Shown here: positions 13,501 to 25,905 of the stretch, in pieces
Layout: each line of letters opens with the position of its first letter
Numbering within the stretch: position 1 is the first letter of the stretch
Assembly: GCA_037013685.1 (NCBI GenBank)
Contig: CM072896.1
Location: 12,287,444-12,351,443 of the forward strand
DNA: 64,000 bases
Source: Acridotheres tristis
Taxonomy: Eukaryota; Chordata; Aves; Passeriformes; Sturnidae
Direction: 5' to 3'
Program-made: the position numbers and the translations under genes
Notes under the pieces: generated by a model
What the model was told of the DNA's origin: nothing
What the model saw: the letters and a program-made list of their open reading frames with translations, nothing else
Databases searched by the model: none

Positions 13501-14614
13501 TATACAGTTATTTATTACACAATGATAATTAACACGAGGCAGACAAGCTCATTTATTTGGCAACAGCAACCCTAGCTGAAACACACTGTTAAAAAATGCT
13601 GAGCATAAATAATATAAAGAAATGCTTATGCAACAATAAGAAAATGTATGATTGTGTATTCTATCACATAGCTTAAAAACTGCAGGTTAAGCAAATTACC
13701 ACTGGCACTATGTATCCGTAATTCTGCCGATCACCTAAATGAATGATCAGGTATGATCCTTTCAATTCTAGCAGCGTTTCTTTCTAAAAACCTCACTATT
13801 TAGCAGCCTAAAGGGAGCCAACACATCAGTAGTGCCTTCTATGCACTGTCGAGTCCCAGCTTGAGCACACCAACTCTGAGGCCTTTTGAAATCTTTAAAG
13901 ACAATCACACATAAGACAGTTTCTATATTGCAGGGCTGGGTAGCGCTACTGCAGCACAAAACAATATTTCAAGCTTTCTGATATACATGTGTCACCTCTA
14001 TGTGACAAATAGCTTGTATTAATTAGGCACTAGACTTGGTGAGATTGCTGTTATTAACTGAGAGAAGATGGGTTGAATTTAATTGTGTGTGACATCAAAG
14101 CCAAGTGACTGATATTTCAAGCATCATTTAAAATGTTTGATATTGGAGTCATTGTATTCACATAAAGACTGTCTAAAAATATAAAGGAGAATGATGAGAG
14201 AGGAACTGAAATGCATTCATAGAATCCATCTTATGAAGTGAATTTGATGTAATTTTGCTTGTATTTTTGACCCAGTGTTGACAATATTTATTTATTTAGT
14301 TATATAAAATTATTACTTTGAAGAACAGTTTATTTTTCTCAGTACTAATTTTGGAGACAGCTGGGATGGTTTGTATTGGTTCCAGCATCAATGTTCTCAG
14401 AAATGTAGACATAAGGGAGGGGGAACATAAAAGATCAGCTTGCACTGGGATTTACTTTATAGCCATTAATGAACACTATTTGGAAAATGTTTACTTAAGA
14501 AAAGCAGACTGCACATTATTTAGGCAAACATCCATAACAGCTCGAAAAAAAAGAAAAGGGGAAAGGGAACTATGTTTAAAATGGCACATAATAGAATATA
14601 TTTAAGGAGTAAGA
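13501..14614. other. AT-rich non-coding DNA
   Basis: A 95-codon plus-strand frame at 14318-14605 has no domain and ends in a Lys/Arg-rich segment encoded by an AAAAAAAGAAAAGG-like tract. It is probably chance. Confidence 0.6.
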
Positions 14615-14690
14615 GCTTGCAATTTTACTATGCACTGTACAAATGGTAACTATCTCACATTCACCAGGATGTGAGGAATATTGTTTTAGG
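14615..14690 (+). repeat. possible MIR/CORE-SINE-like fragment
   Basis: Elements in order resemble the middle of a MIR-type SINE: TACTATGCACTGTACAAAT, then ACTATCTCACATTCACC, then GGATGTGAGGAATATT. These parallel the MIR phrases for 'TACTATGTGCCAGGCACT', 'ATTATCTCATTTAATCCTC' and 'CCCTGTGAGGTAGGTATT'. The match is heavily diverged. Confidence 0.35.
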
Positions 14691-15220
14691 GTCAAATGTT
14701 TCTCTCATTTAAGATGCTGGCAGAAATCCTCTTCAGTTTGACAGAGCAGAATCATACTTGTGATGTAGCATGATAATGTATATGGTGTTCTGCTAAAAAG
14801 TGGGTCAATAAACAATTGCCCCAGAGGATACTTGTCTATAATGCTTCTGCACTGTACCATTTCCTTTTAGCTCTTTCTTTAAAAATAAATAAAATAAGCC
14901 ACTTGCTTATTCCATGCTTGCCATAAAGCACACAAAACAATGCAACTGAAATCAGCTTAATTAAACCACAATGTGTTGCAAGCAAATATGTATCCCCTAG
15001 GTATTCCCAAGCAGACAAATCCGAAGTGCACGACAGCCAAAAGTAAATATTAACAATTTCACAAACCAGAAAGACAATGTTCCAGTCAGAGAACCTCCCC
15101 ATTGCCACAGTGGTGCCCTAGAACCACACACTATGGAGGGACAAGCAAGGAGGGACAGCCAGGCTCACTGGAGGTGCCTTCTCCTTCCTGCAACCCAAGG
15201 AGGTCAAAATATAAAATCCA
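14691..15220. other. non-coding DNA, nothing recognised
   Basis: A 90-codon minus-strand frame (14836-15108) has no domain. No other signal is visible. Confidence 0.55.
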
Positions 15221-15320
15221 ATATGTATTATATATATGGATCAAATACATATGTATGCATGCAGCATGTACATATATATATGTGTGGATTTTGATGTATG
15301 TAAATGTGTGTATGTTATAT
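15221..15320. repeat. TATG/CATA-rich simple repeat tract
   Basis: A degenerate mix of ATGTAT, CATATATATATG and TGTGTG words extends over about 100 bases. The alternating purine-pyrimidine composition is typical of a decayed dinucleotide repeat. Confidence 0.8.
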
Positions 15321-17161
15321 CAGAATTAGTACTGCCATAGTCACTAACACAACCAAGTATATATGTAAGATATAACCTCATCCCAGTGGGATTCAGCTCT
15401 CAGAGGGACTTTTTCTTCCCAGGAATGTATTCTAGACTGAGTAGACAAAATGTTTGATCACGTGCTTAATTTCAAGAACTGATTTTGATGGGGAAACTGA
15501 TGTGCATATAGCCAAAAGACATAAATATCTCAGCAGTTTTACAGGTAGAAAACCCAATAGCTGATAGAGAATTCATGGATAAACTCCCGTTTATGTGAAA
15601 GCAATTCTCCCCATTTCTTCACAGCAGTGGATCAAAATATTTTTTGAAATTATCCAAATTCTCTTGTCCTCAGTGATAATACAAAGGTGCACCTTTTCCT
15701 CACTCTGTACAGGATTGCCATTAGCCTCAGGTTTTAACTAGCCTTCTGCTAAGAAAAGACTTAAATTATTTCATTGAAAAGTAAGGAAAAAAATTAGTGT
15801 GTCAGGCAGGATTCTTTGGCAGTTGCAATATCAGTTTTAGCATAATTGATAAAGTAATTTATATAACAAAGCAGTTTTTTTTTATTATGAATAGAAATTT
15901 TTCCATTTACGAATCGTTCACAGAAGTAGCTCTAGATTCCCTGCAATTCATTTGTTATTAGGAGCTATTTAGGGAATAATTACAACCACCTCTCACTGCT
16001 CTGTCCGTCATCTGACAGGCAATTGCTGAAAATTTTTGAAAAATCCATCAAGTATGATCCTACTTTTTGATAACATTTGCAAAGCTGTCTGGAACAGGTT
16101 GCAGTACCATATTTGCAAAATAAAAATTATTCCTTATATATATATTCAAGGGTGTTTAAAGTGCCCTGTTTCTATAACTGTCCCTACCAGAAAGCTCATG
16201 TGCCTAAAAGAATATTCAGGGGAAGCAAATATTTAAGAGTGTGAATGCAATCAAAGTAAAAAATGCAAACAGATATATGAGTTGTATTGCTCCTTCTACC
16301 CAGCTTGCATTGAAAGTTTATATTTTGAAATTAAATAATTTATAAAGAAACAAAAAATCTTCCTTTGATTTACAGCAGAATGTGCTTTAAACTAAACTCA
16401 CACTTAAATTCTGTCACCCTTGAAATCAGTCATTCTTCCTGACTAATGCTTTCTGGTGACTTGGTTATGGGATAAAAATGTCAAAGGGAAAAGTTAACAA
16501 TTATAACCCTGTGCCCAAATATGTACATGCATTTAAATGCAGCTCAGAGATGCTATTCGGGTTTGTAAACAAGAATTTTCATAACACCCACAAAAAAGTA
16601 AGCATCAATCTATTAATAGCCTTCATTTGTCTTCAGGAAAATGGTGAAAACTTAAGGTTTTGAAAGGGGTGGTGCTACTTCTCCTTTGAAGTATAAAAAC
16701 CATTTAAGTATCAAATAGGCCTGTGAAATAGAAGTTTCTTTAGTTGAACATAAGCCAAATCTATTTGGTCTTTAAATTCAGCTAGTGTATTGTTGTCTGG
16801 AGTGTGACCTTTTTGGAACTGCTTTTTGAGCATCATACCAGTGACTGAAATAAGTGTGTTTTGGATGGCTTCCAGTCAGCTCATCCACCTGTCTGTTATG
16901 AGAGCCTGAGCCTGCTGCACTGCTGCCACTCAACAGTGCCCCGGGCGGTTTTTTTCTCTCCTCACAAACACACGTGGCTTTCAATTTTTGCAGCCATTTG
17001 TAGTTCACTGGCAGATTTATTGACCAGGAAAGTTCATGCCTCCTCTGTGCTGCCCAAATAGGCTGTGTTTTGTTTTGTTTTTAGCTGGACTTTTACCTGA
17101 CCTCCAATGTTGTAGGAATCATTTTATACCAGCAATTAAATGCTGGACTAGTTATTTGTAG
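15321..17161. other. AT-rich non-coding DNA
   Basis: Open frames are 60-76 codons. A T9 run lies at 15872-15880. I recognise no gene or repeat family. Confidence 0.6.
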
Positions 17162-17230
17162 CTTGCAATTGTCCCCATTTAGAAGACTAACTGCCCAATT
17201 GCAAAGCTTCTAAATGGGTGCAATTGCAAG
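17162..17230. repeat. 24-bp inverted repeat with 21-nt loop (hairpin)
   Basis: The arm at 17162-17185 and the arm at 17207-17230 are complementary at 22 of 24 positions, with the two mismatches side by side. The loop (17186-17206) repeats the CAATTGCAA word seen in the arm. A transcript from either strand would fold into a hairpin of pre-miRNA size, and a few more pairs can form outside after a small internal loop. It could equally be a relic of a palindromic DNA element. No family was recognised. Confidence 0.85.
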
Positions 17231-18060
17231 TTCAAACTGTTGGACCCATGTGTAATTACGGTCACAAAATTGGCCTCACTTATGTCGGAGGTTGCTGCAG
17301 AAGACATAGGCCACCAACTAAAAATAATAGTTCTTTGCCTGGTTGCTGCTATGTGTTGTTCATTACAGCAGGAGGAATGAAAGGAAAGCCTCTTGTTGGG
17401 AATACAGAAAGCATAAATACATTAAGCCAATTTGAGATTATAAAGTGATCAACGTGGATCCTAGGACAAATGATCAGAACTGTCTCATGCCTAATCACCC
17501 ATTTCAGACACAGCTTTATGAACAAGTTTTGCTCTCTTTCATGGCTTTTCTCTTATTAAGGCAGAACAGTGTCAGTGGTCAGAGAACTCAACTCCAGGTA
17601 CCAGAGTCACAGGCTGCCACTGGCCATTTTAAACCATCTGCTGAACCTACAGCTTTTTTCCTTCTCTCCACTTGAAAAAAGTTGATCAAGAAAACACCAG
17701 CTGGAGGGTTTTTCTCCTCCCACATAGTCAGACAGTAGGCACAGTGCTACTGCTGTCAGGGAAATTGAGTCTAAGTCATCCTAATCATAATTAGGATAAA
17801 TTTCCCACCTTTTCTTCTGAGTTCAAAAGTATTTTCAATAGTTGAAGGGCATACCTCCACAGGTAAAGGCTCCTTTTTCCTGACAGCATGACATCCTGCA
17901 CATATTTGGGGTTCACCCCAAAGCATATTCCAGCCTTGACAATGGGAGTGCAGCCCTACAGACCCAGGCACTCCCAAAAGCATCCTGTTTACCAGCCCTT
18001 CATTACCACTGCCTAACACCACGGCACAAGTAAGGAACAGCTCTGCTGCATCCACACGAA
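17231..18060. other. non-coding DNA
   Basis: Adjacent plus-strand frames of 76 codons (17218-17448 and 17445-17675) overlap end to start but have no domains. A 94-codon minus frame lies at 17771-18055. None is convincing. Confidence 0.5.
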
Positions 18061-18115
18061 TTCCTTCATCACAGCCTCCTCCGACCGGTGCGCCTAATCA
18101 GCCGCCGAGCGTGTC
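18061..18115. other. small CpG-rich patch
   Basis: About six CpG dinucleotides fall within roughly 35 bases (18081-18111) inside otherwise CpG-poor DNA, including the 11-mer CCGCCGAGCGT (18102-18112) that recurs at 62003-62013. It is too small for a CpG island and might be a conserved binding site cluster. Confidence 0.4.
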
Positions 18116-19365
18116 AAACCACTGCTGTTCAGCTCATCTGCTGATGACATGAGACACATCTGGGCAATGGAACAAAGGGAATATTCTAAAATCATTATGC
18201 TAAGATGAGAATTAATATTCATCCCCAAAAGGTGCAACTGCCAGCCCAGAACAGTAAATAAAATCGACTACCCTACAGTGCCAAAGTCTTGGGGACCAGG
18301 TTCTCACAAATCCATTGAAACCAAATTTCATTTAGTGAGGATGAGGCCATTGAGAGAGGTACTCAGGTAAAACAGAAATATAATTGCATTTTTTTCAGTA
18401 TCACGTGCACTGCAGAGTGGATACATATTGTGGGGATCCAACAAATGATATTTTAATGTACATACATAATTTATTGAGCAAGCAGTAGACTTGCCTGAAT
18501 GAATGTCAGCCATTGAAGATCCAACATGGTGTATTTTCATGCTTATTACTAGGTACAATAGCAAAGAAGGAAGCATTTAACATATTTATGAACTGAAACA
18601 TCTCTCAAGTTCCACAGTGCAGGACTATCACAAATGTTATCACATTCTTTTTCCTCTACAGTCACAATAAGAAGTTAAGCACTTGCTATGTATTTTTCAA
18701 CCTAAAAATGGTTGAAACAGTTACAGATTACCACCTACATTATTCTTTTACAATTCTTGCAGTATTGTGGAATACAGCTAGAGAATATAATCTACCTTTA
18801 TATCTTGCCCATAATTCCCATTTATTTTACAAAAAGTGAATGAGTTTCAGTATCTAATTTCTGCAGATTTTGCTTAAAATTATAACTATTAGATTTTGAA
18901 AAATCTATTGGTTCCAGCTCCAAAAAAGGTAGTTTTAATAATATGTCTATCATAGAGCAAAATTGCTAGCTGTCTGTTTAAAAATAGCCATTTTTTAGGT
19001 ATCTTCAGTCTAAACTTTACATTGCAGATCTGCCCGACAACTGTAAAGTAATGGGAGTTCAGATTCCATGATCCTGTCCTTGGCCCTGCTATTCTGATGA
19101 GATATTCCACTGGATACATTAATTAGCTTCAAAAGTTTCCCATTACTGAGGTTGCTTCCCATAAGCAAGTCCTTGATTTTAGACAGCAGGAGCAGAATTC
19201 ATTTCATATCAGCTTAATTGCCTCCAATTACCTACAGCCACCTAGAATTACCTGGTGACCAGAATTAGCTGTGCTTATTTCTTTCCATCGGCCCTAAATG
19301 CAGCTAAGACATAGTGATTCAAGTTCAGAGGTAGTGACTGCTCTGTAAAGTTAGATTTCAGAGAT
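18116..19365. other. AT-rich non-coding DNA
   Basis: Minus-strand frames at 18328-18576 (82 codons) and 18889-19119 (76 codons) show no domain. Nothing else is visible. Confidence 0.6.
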
Positions 19366-19475
19366 GAATCTCATTCCTACTTCCAGTGCTGAGAGGCCTT
19401 TGCCTCCCATTGATTTCAGGAGGAGTTGCATGTGCTTAATGTCCAAAGTGTAGTAGCCACATTTTGAGGCCAGCT
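19366..19475 (+). repeat. possible decayed ancient amniote repeat
   Basis: The phrase CCTCCCATTGATTTCAGGAG followed by GAGTTGCATGTGCTTA resembles a motif ('CCCATTGACTTCAATGGGAG' then 'GTTGCATGTGCTCA') that I recall as widespread in birds, crocodilians and turtles. The family name is not certain. The match is seen in the sequence; the family is recalled. Confidence 0.4.
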
Positions 19476-20441
19476 CTGCACTTAGTACCTCCCATAGCTC
19501 TCATTAGGCACCTGGAACCTGACCCGAATCATGGAGCAATCACTGCCACTGCGCTTTGCCATGGCACCTCCTCCACCCTGCTGAGATAAAGCACCTATTT
19601 GGACCTCTTTGACTCTGAAGATTCACTGGAGAGGAGAGCACAAGTGTTTCTGGAGAGCGAGGAAGAAGAAAATTAGTCTTTCAACAGGCTATCATTACAT
19701 AAGTAGGCTAATATAATTTTTTTTCTTTGACAACTGATTTGTGGAAGGTAGAGGCAGCACAGTCTACAGGAGCTTAATATGGTCTAAGTCTCCACAGGTC
19801 TGCTGAAGGCAGAAGAGAAACACAGAAGAAGCAATGCCAGAAGACACCTGGAGAAAGGGTGTTCCCTTCCTCCTCTGGGCTTGTGTGGAAAGCCCTTAGA
19901 AAATTTTCAAACTGATTTGTTTCCTGCTTTCTTGATTGTTCAATAATACAAAAAAGGTATGGAAAAGACAAAAAGCCTTTAAGAGACCGAGACTTGGAGC
20001 TTTATTTCCATTTCCTGGGCTAGTGAAACCACCCACTAGGTTGTATAGCCCTCAGGCATCCTCTTCCCTGAATTCATCCTCACAGGACACCACTGCTCAC
20101 AGTTCTTCTATTCTATATAGGTTCTTATACTGCCCCCATCACCGTGGTAGCTGAGTGCCTTCAGGTAGTGCATTATGTGATGTGACTAACATCTGTGACA
20201 GCCAAAGCAGGAGGCAAAAACAGTTAAGGCCCCAGTAGCTTTCCCCCTACACAGCATTTCACTTTCCAACACTAATAACTTTCTCTCTGTGAATACACAG
20301 CTAGATTGTTGTGGTCACATTTGTAGCAGATCAGCAACATTTCGTTCCCTCTGATGCTGAATTCTCACTTTAGTAAGGCAGTGTGAGGATCATTCTCCTT
20401 TACTTCATTCACTGAAATAGCAAAGGCTAGATATTATTATT
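19476..20441. other. non-coding DNA
   Basis: No open frame exceeds 72 codons and no repeat was recognised. Confidence 0.55.
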
Positions 20442-20511
20442 TAATTATATTTATTTTAAGAATATTAGCAGTGACATAATTATATTTATTTTAAGAATAT
20501 TAGCAGTGACA
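20442..20511. repeat. exact 35-bp tandem duplication (two copies)
   Basis: The segments 20442-20476 and 20477-20511 are identical over all 35 bases. Each begins TAATTATATTTATTTTAAG and ends GCAGTGACA. Perfect identity points to a recent slippage or duplication event, or an assembly artefact. The unit carries AT-rich homeodomain-like cores. Confidence 0.97.
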
Positions 20512-22470
20512 CAAACATGATAGGCAAGGTAGCCTGGACCAGAGAGGCAAGCCACAGGCTTCAGAAAGGATCTGTTTTAGACACAGTGTTTGGCACTACC
20601 TGCAGTGGGAGGGGAAATTTTTCAGCACCAGACTCAGCCTTACAAGCCTTGGGGTGGAGGTTAAAGGGGCACGGTGTTCCCCAGGAGTGACAACTGAATA
20701 TCTCATTGCAGGGGAACTCGCATATGGGAACAACATGCCTGCAGATCTTTTAAACGCATGCAATTGCTTTGCCAGAGCAATTGATATGTTGTGGAAGAAA
20801 CATTGCAGGGCAGGTGGTTACTGCGAGATGACCCCACACTTGGGACCAAGGGTGAGACGTGAGGTCAGAGGTCAAGTGTGACTTTGTTAGAAGCAAAAAA
20901 TACAGTCACCTCTGCACTGCTGCCCACCCTGCAGCACACAGTGCTGCTGAATGCCACACAGGTTGCAGGACCACTGTTTACTGGCCCAAAACAAAGCAAC
21001 TTACTATTATTTTTCTGATTGCATGAAATGTGATGTTGAGAACCTCTATGCAAATATAAAACAATATTCTTCTTTGCTGTCTTAGGCATGCTAGTTCACC
21101 AGGACAATGAGAAGGGTAAAATGAAAACAAGTAGAAAATTATGTTAAATAAATATTTACAAAATTAAAAATCTCGTGGCTCATTCTAGGCAGGTATTGCC
21201 CCAGAGATTATTCACCTACCACTTCAGAGTTCTCCTTGACTTTAAAAAATACTAATGGAAAGTTAAGAATTTGAGGATGAAAGGAGAGAGCAGAGGATGG
21301 TTTTCTCAGGTTTTGTGGGCTCCCTCCCAGGTGCCAGACATCACACATTTAGAAACTGCCTAGATAATAATTGACCTGAAATAAAACATAATGCTGTAGA
21401 GAAAACTGAAAAAGTATTTTATTGATTTAAAAATTCCTTTCTTTTTTTCTGCCATCATTCCAGAGGATCCGAGAATATTTCAAAATTTTATATACACATT
21501 CCAGGAAGGATTGCAAAAACTGATTAAGAGCATATGCAGCAACAACACAATACCACAATTAGGATAGGAAATGCAGAACATGAGACTTGATCTTGCCTCA
21601 AGCAGAATGTCCAATAGCAGTGAACACCACACAGAAAGAGGGACAGAGCACAGATGTTCAGACCAGAAGACAAGCCAAGAAAGGCTTAAAAGATCACCGG
21701 CTACAAGACATCTCATAGAAAGCACGCTGCCTTATTGCTCTGTGAGTATTATCACACAAGACAATGCAGACTCTAATTTAAACAGTCAGAGGGAAAGATC
21801 CTTAAGCTGGATGCCAGTTGGCTACAGCAACAAATATGTATTGCTGTTCTGACAACATTCACTGCGGTAAACTGTGCTGTGAAGTAATTATCCTAGAGAC
21901 TCTGGCACCCCAGCACAAATAGCAACTCAAAGAGCCCATCAATATCCTTCTGGGGTGACAAAGCCAGGAGGGGAGGCTGGAAAACAGCAACAGCCTGGCC
22001 AAGGGGACGTGAGGGCAAACAGTGCCTTCCTGTGGAGATTGCCCTGCCGTGGCTGAGCTCCAAGGGCACGGCTGCAGCACCTGACCGTGTCTGCAGAGCT
22101 CTACGTGTCACTGCTGCCATGCCAGCCACTACCAGCATACAGATACCAACAACACTGCCTTGCAGGAGCCACTGAAGATGTACCTTCATGTGCAGGGCCA
22201 AAATAGTTGTATTGATGTAGGGAAGTATTTGCAAACTGTCAAATTTGTAGCCTACAGAGAGGAATGAGGAGGGAATTTAATCTGGTTGCTATCACTTACT
22301 TCTAGTGTAATACAAAAAAAAGAGGATTGGATGTGCAGTCACACATGTAGATTATTTCTTTAATTGCTGTCTCCATTACAGAGATGAAGTAGGATAGGGT
22401 AAGTCCTCCATTACAATAGGATAAAGTAATTGAGCAAGCATGTACTTATGACATGAAGTTGAGAGAAGTC
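20512..22470. other. mixed-composition non-coding DNA
   Basis: A GC-richer patch at 21890-22150 holds overlapping minus-strand frames (73 and 113 codons) with no domain. An AT-rich stretch at 21100-21470 is featureless. No gene is supported. Confidence 0.5.
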
Positions 22471-22650
22471 ACTGATTATGTGACCCATACCTTAATGGTG
22501 TGATACAAAGACCAGGAGAATCAGGGGGAAATCTCCCGCGATTTTAATGGCTGATACAGTAATGTAAACTCGGTATAATTAAGCAGTTAGAGCAATGGGC
22601 ATAAACCTAGGAAGACTGGCGAACTTCTCTGCTGCACATATGTGTAGCAT
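22471..22650. promoter_or_regulatory. candidate conserved non-coding block
   Basis: This stretch is free of low-complexity runs and has repeated homeodomain-like cores (TTAATGG at 22493 and 22545, TATAATTAAG at 22574) and CpGs preserved in CCCGCGATTT (22534-22543). The look matches vertebrate enhancer elements, but this is only inference. Confidence 0.25.
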
Positions 22651-25600
22651 ATCTCATGTTTAATTGCACAGTAATACTCATGATAACAAGATTCTTGTGT
22701 GCCCAGCAAACACTCTGATGTTGCTGCTCTCACACCAGTGTTTCAATGGTCTTGTTGAAGCTCAGCTTCGTGGCACTTCTTCTAATTGCAGTCTGGAAGG
22801 ATGGGATTTCTCTCTTAAACTTTTGTGTGTGCAGCTCTACAGTGAACATTTAGGGAATGCTGCCACATGCAAATGTATCTGCCAATCAACTGCTTGATGG
22901 TTTTCTTGATGATTGTTCCAGAAATTGAACTTTCTTTGGATGGCTCAAAGGCATCAGGACCTAATGCTTCACTCCAGCTACCTAATACCTATCTCTACTA
23001 TAAAAGCTGGTCCAGTGAATGAACATGACACTCATCCCATGAAAACTTTGTCCAAGTACATACTTTGGTCATGAGTGCTATCTAAGAAAGACTCTCCAGC
23101 TGGTTTCTACATCCATCTGTCAGTGTTAACAATGGCATGTACTGTCCAAGGCTGTTTGGAAAAACAAGTGGGATATGCAGACACATTTTGCAATTATGCC
23201 CTTGATGGAAAAAAATAATTTTTATTACTTTCATTCTTTTTCTTTGCCTTGTGCCTTGTGTCATGATATTAATCTCTAAGTGGAGATGTCCTGGCACCAG
23301 CTGGATTGTAAATATGGGTGCAAATACAATTTTGTGCCATATTGTGTCACTCTCCTGCTTTTAGTCTTTCTGTACATGAGTCACTGTAATGTACTGTGCA
23401 GAAGCTGTGATGCATGACAGGTATCAAGGCAGGCATATCAGCCTACACGTGCCAGATGATGGTGTACTTCTCCAACCTATGCTTTTCTTCCAGGATTTCT
23501 GGGTTAAGGAAGAAGGCAGGATAAACACTGAGCAGTCAGTCAGGACACATTCGAAGGCATGCAGGACAAGCCCCAGAATTTATTTTATGTGCTTCAGATG
23601 CCATTTTAAACAGGCTTCTTTCCCTACTCAGTGTCTCTGTAACGTGATAATTCTCCCCTCCAGACCCTTACACCTTTTTGGTTAGCTCAGAGAGCAGTGT
23701 TGATCTTTCCCACCTGGACTGCAGCTATCATGCAGTGCCTGTCATTCTCATACAGATCAAAAAGGATTTTGCAGGCTGCTGCCCTTGATCTGTGCCTTAT
23801 ATGTCAGTGTTAAATGCTTCAACTGAGAGATGCCTGCTTAAAATACATCCTCACCATCAAACCAAAAGGTCCTGAGGCATGTGGAGCACTGCTTAGTAAT
23901 GCCTCTGAGAGGAAGTCCTGGCCACCATGGCATCAGCAAGGCTTCCTGCAGCACCTGACATTTTTGATGGAGATCATCCATCCAAATAGTGACCTAATGC
24001 AACCCTGCATAACTTCTGAGCCCATGAGATAGCAGTGTATGTGCAAATGTTAGGGTTTCCTTTTCGAAGGGAATTCGATGTGGTTAACAAATTCTGCACT
24101 CCAGGTACTCTTCATCCTACAGCTGCAACTGCTAGCACTTTTATAAACCTGTCTTAATTACCAGTGACCCTGTGCTCTTCAAATGCATCCACGGTACGAG
24201 GGATGATTCAGGATGACAGGGTCACAAGCAATGGGAAAGAGTGTCTGATCCATGCCCCACTTACATACATCTCCAGCTCATAGACTATTTGCCCTAGATT
24301 AAAAAAAAATCTTCATGCCAAGAACTCTGTTTCAGTAGAATTGAAAAGCACTTGGGTTCCAGCCCTCTTTTATTAAAGTGTTGGTAGGATCAAATCTGTA
24401 TAAGACAAAAGCACTAGGACAGAACATGTTAAATAAATGATTTGTGAATGTGAAAGCTGGTAAATTTGAGACTTCTGGAGAAAAAGGATTTTCACCCTCA
24501 ACCTAAAGTTAACTGTTGCCTCTAAATTAACTTTTAACATTTGATATGGATTGTAAAACGTTTATGATTTTATGTCAAAAGATGATACAGACAGCTGAGA
24601 AGAACTGCAAGTTGGCATTATAAAGAACACAATGTCCAAATATGCTCTTGCTAGAAGTCTCCCTGAGGAAGTCAACAAGCTCTAGAAAATTCTTCTCATC
24701 ACTGAGGATTTGTCCACGTTGGCAATCCTTCTGGGGGAGTCAGGGGTATTGCTGCCTAGGAAAACGTTTGTCTCTCCTCATCCCCTTCTCCACCAGCACT
24801 GTCCTGATCAGTAAACACAAGGAAGAGTTATTACATGCTACTTTTATTGCAGTGAAATAATTTAAATTATTTAAATCATTTAGAAATGAGAAATTACAAA
24901 GTAGCCTCAAGTGCATACTTAGGTGCTTTGATGAATAAAAGCTCTCATACAACATGTAAAATAATCAAAATACTCCAAACCCAAGATGTTTATAAAAAAG
25001 ACATCTATCATGTTGCTCCAAGAGCTAATCTTACATCCTCCTCTGTCCTTACAACAGAGTCCTAATATTATGTTATGGTAAAATATTCTTTTTAAATAAA
25101 TTATAGGAAAATAATTGAATCTTGAATGTTCGACTATTTATAAATCCAAATGCTCATGTCTTTTGCTTAAAAACACAAATAATCCTCAGCATGCCTCTCT
25201 TTAGTGTGGCATAAATTCAAAAAGAGGCATAGCTCTCCTCTAACTCAAGGAAAGTCATACTGGAAGATCTTACTGGGGCAATTGTTGTGATCACACTAAC
25301 ATAATTCTGCAGCTGATCATACAAAGTTCATCAAAAAGGAAGATACAAAGACCTCAGTCCTGCCAAAACTTTAGGAAATGCCTGTTCAGCTAGGCTGCCA
25401 TAAGCAGTTTTCTAAATCAATTGAAATTAACACATCCAGAAAAACTTAGAAAATTTTTGAGAAATTCTGTTCTTTATCAAGATTTTATTTTCCCCCAGTT
25501 TCTGTGGATTGCTCAAAAGTAGTGGAAAGGAAGATAAAGCACTAGAGAAGTGTTTCTGATGGTACCATTAAACTAGTAACTCTATTTTGTTCCAATTTAA

Positions 25601-25905
25601 AACAGAAGTAGTGCATGACCAACATGTCCTTTTCTCTTGAGAAAATCTGAATATATACAAATGGAAGAGACACGGTGGCCAAAGTCTGAGACATCAAAGG
25701 ACTCTCCTCAAAGCCCTGCCACCTTTGCCACATTCCCGAAGTACCCACAAACAAGACAACGAAAAAATAACAGCAGAAGCAGGCAAACTTTGTGTGTGTT
25801 CACCTACAGAACATCAAATCCCATCTATCTCCTGCAACACCATCAACACAATTAAAATGGAGGGTCATCTAGAATGAAGACTGCTAGAAAAGCCCTGACA
25901 GGTGC
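22651..25905. other. non-coding DNA, nothing recognised
   Basis: Several domain-free frames of 70-98 codons occur (for example 23389-23685 plus). TTTAAATTATTTAAATC near 24862-24878 is an AT-rich palindromic word. No gene, tail or terminal repeat can be supported. Confidence 0.55.

Noticed and set aside
17067..17082. TGTTTTG-type repeats (also at 40311)
   Set aside because: Only two to three units; ordinary simple sequence.
20761..20783. 8-bp inverted repeat around CAATTGCT
   Set aside because: Too short and not extendable; no sign of function.
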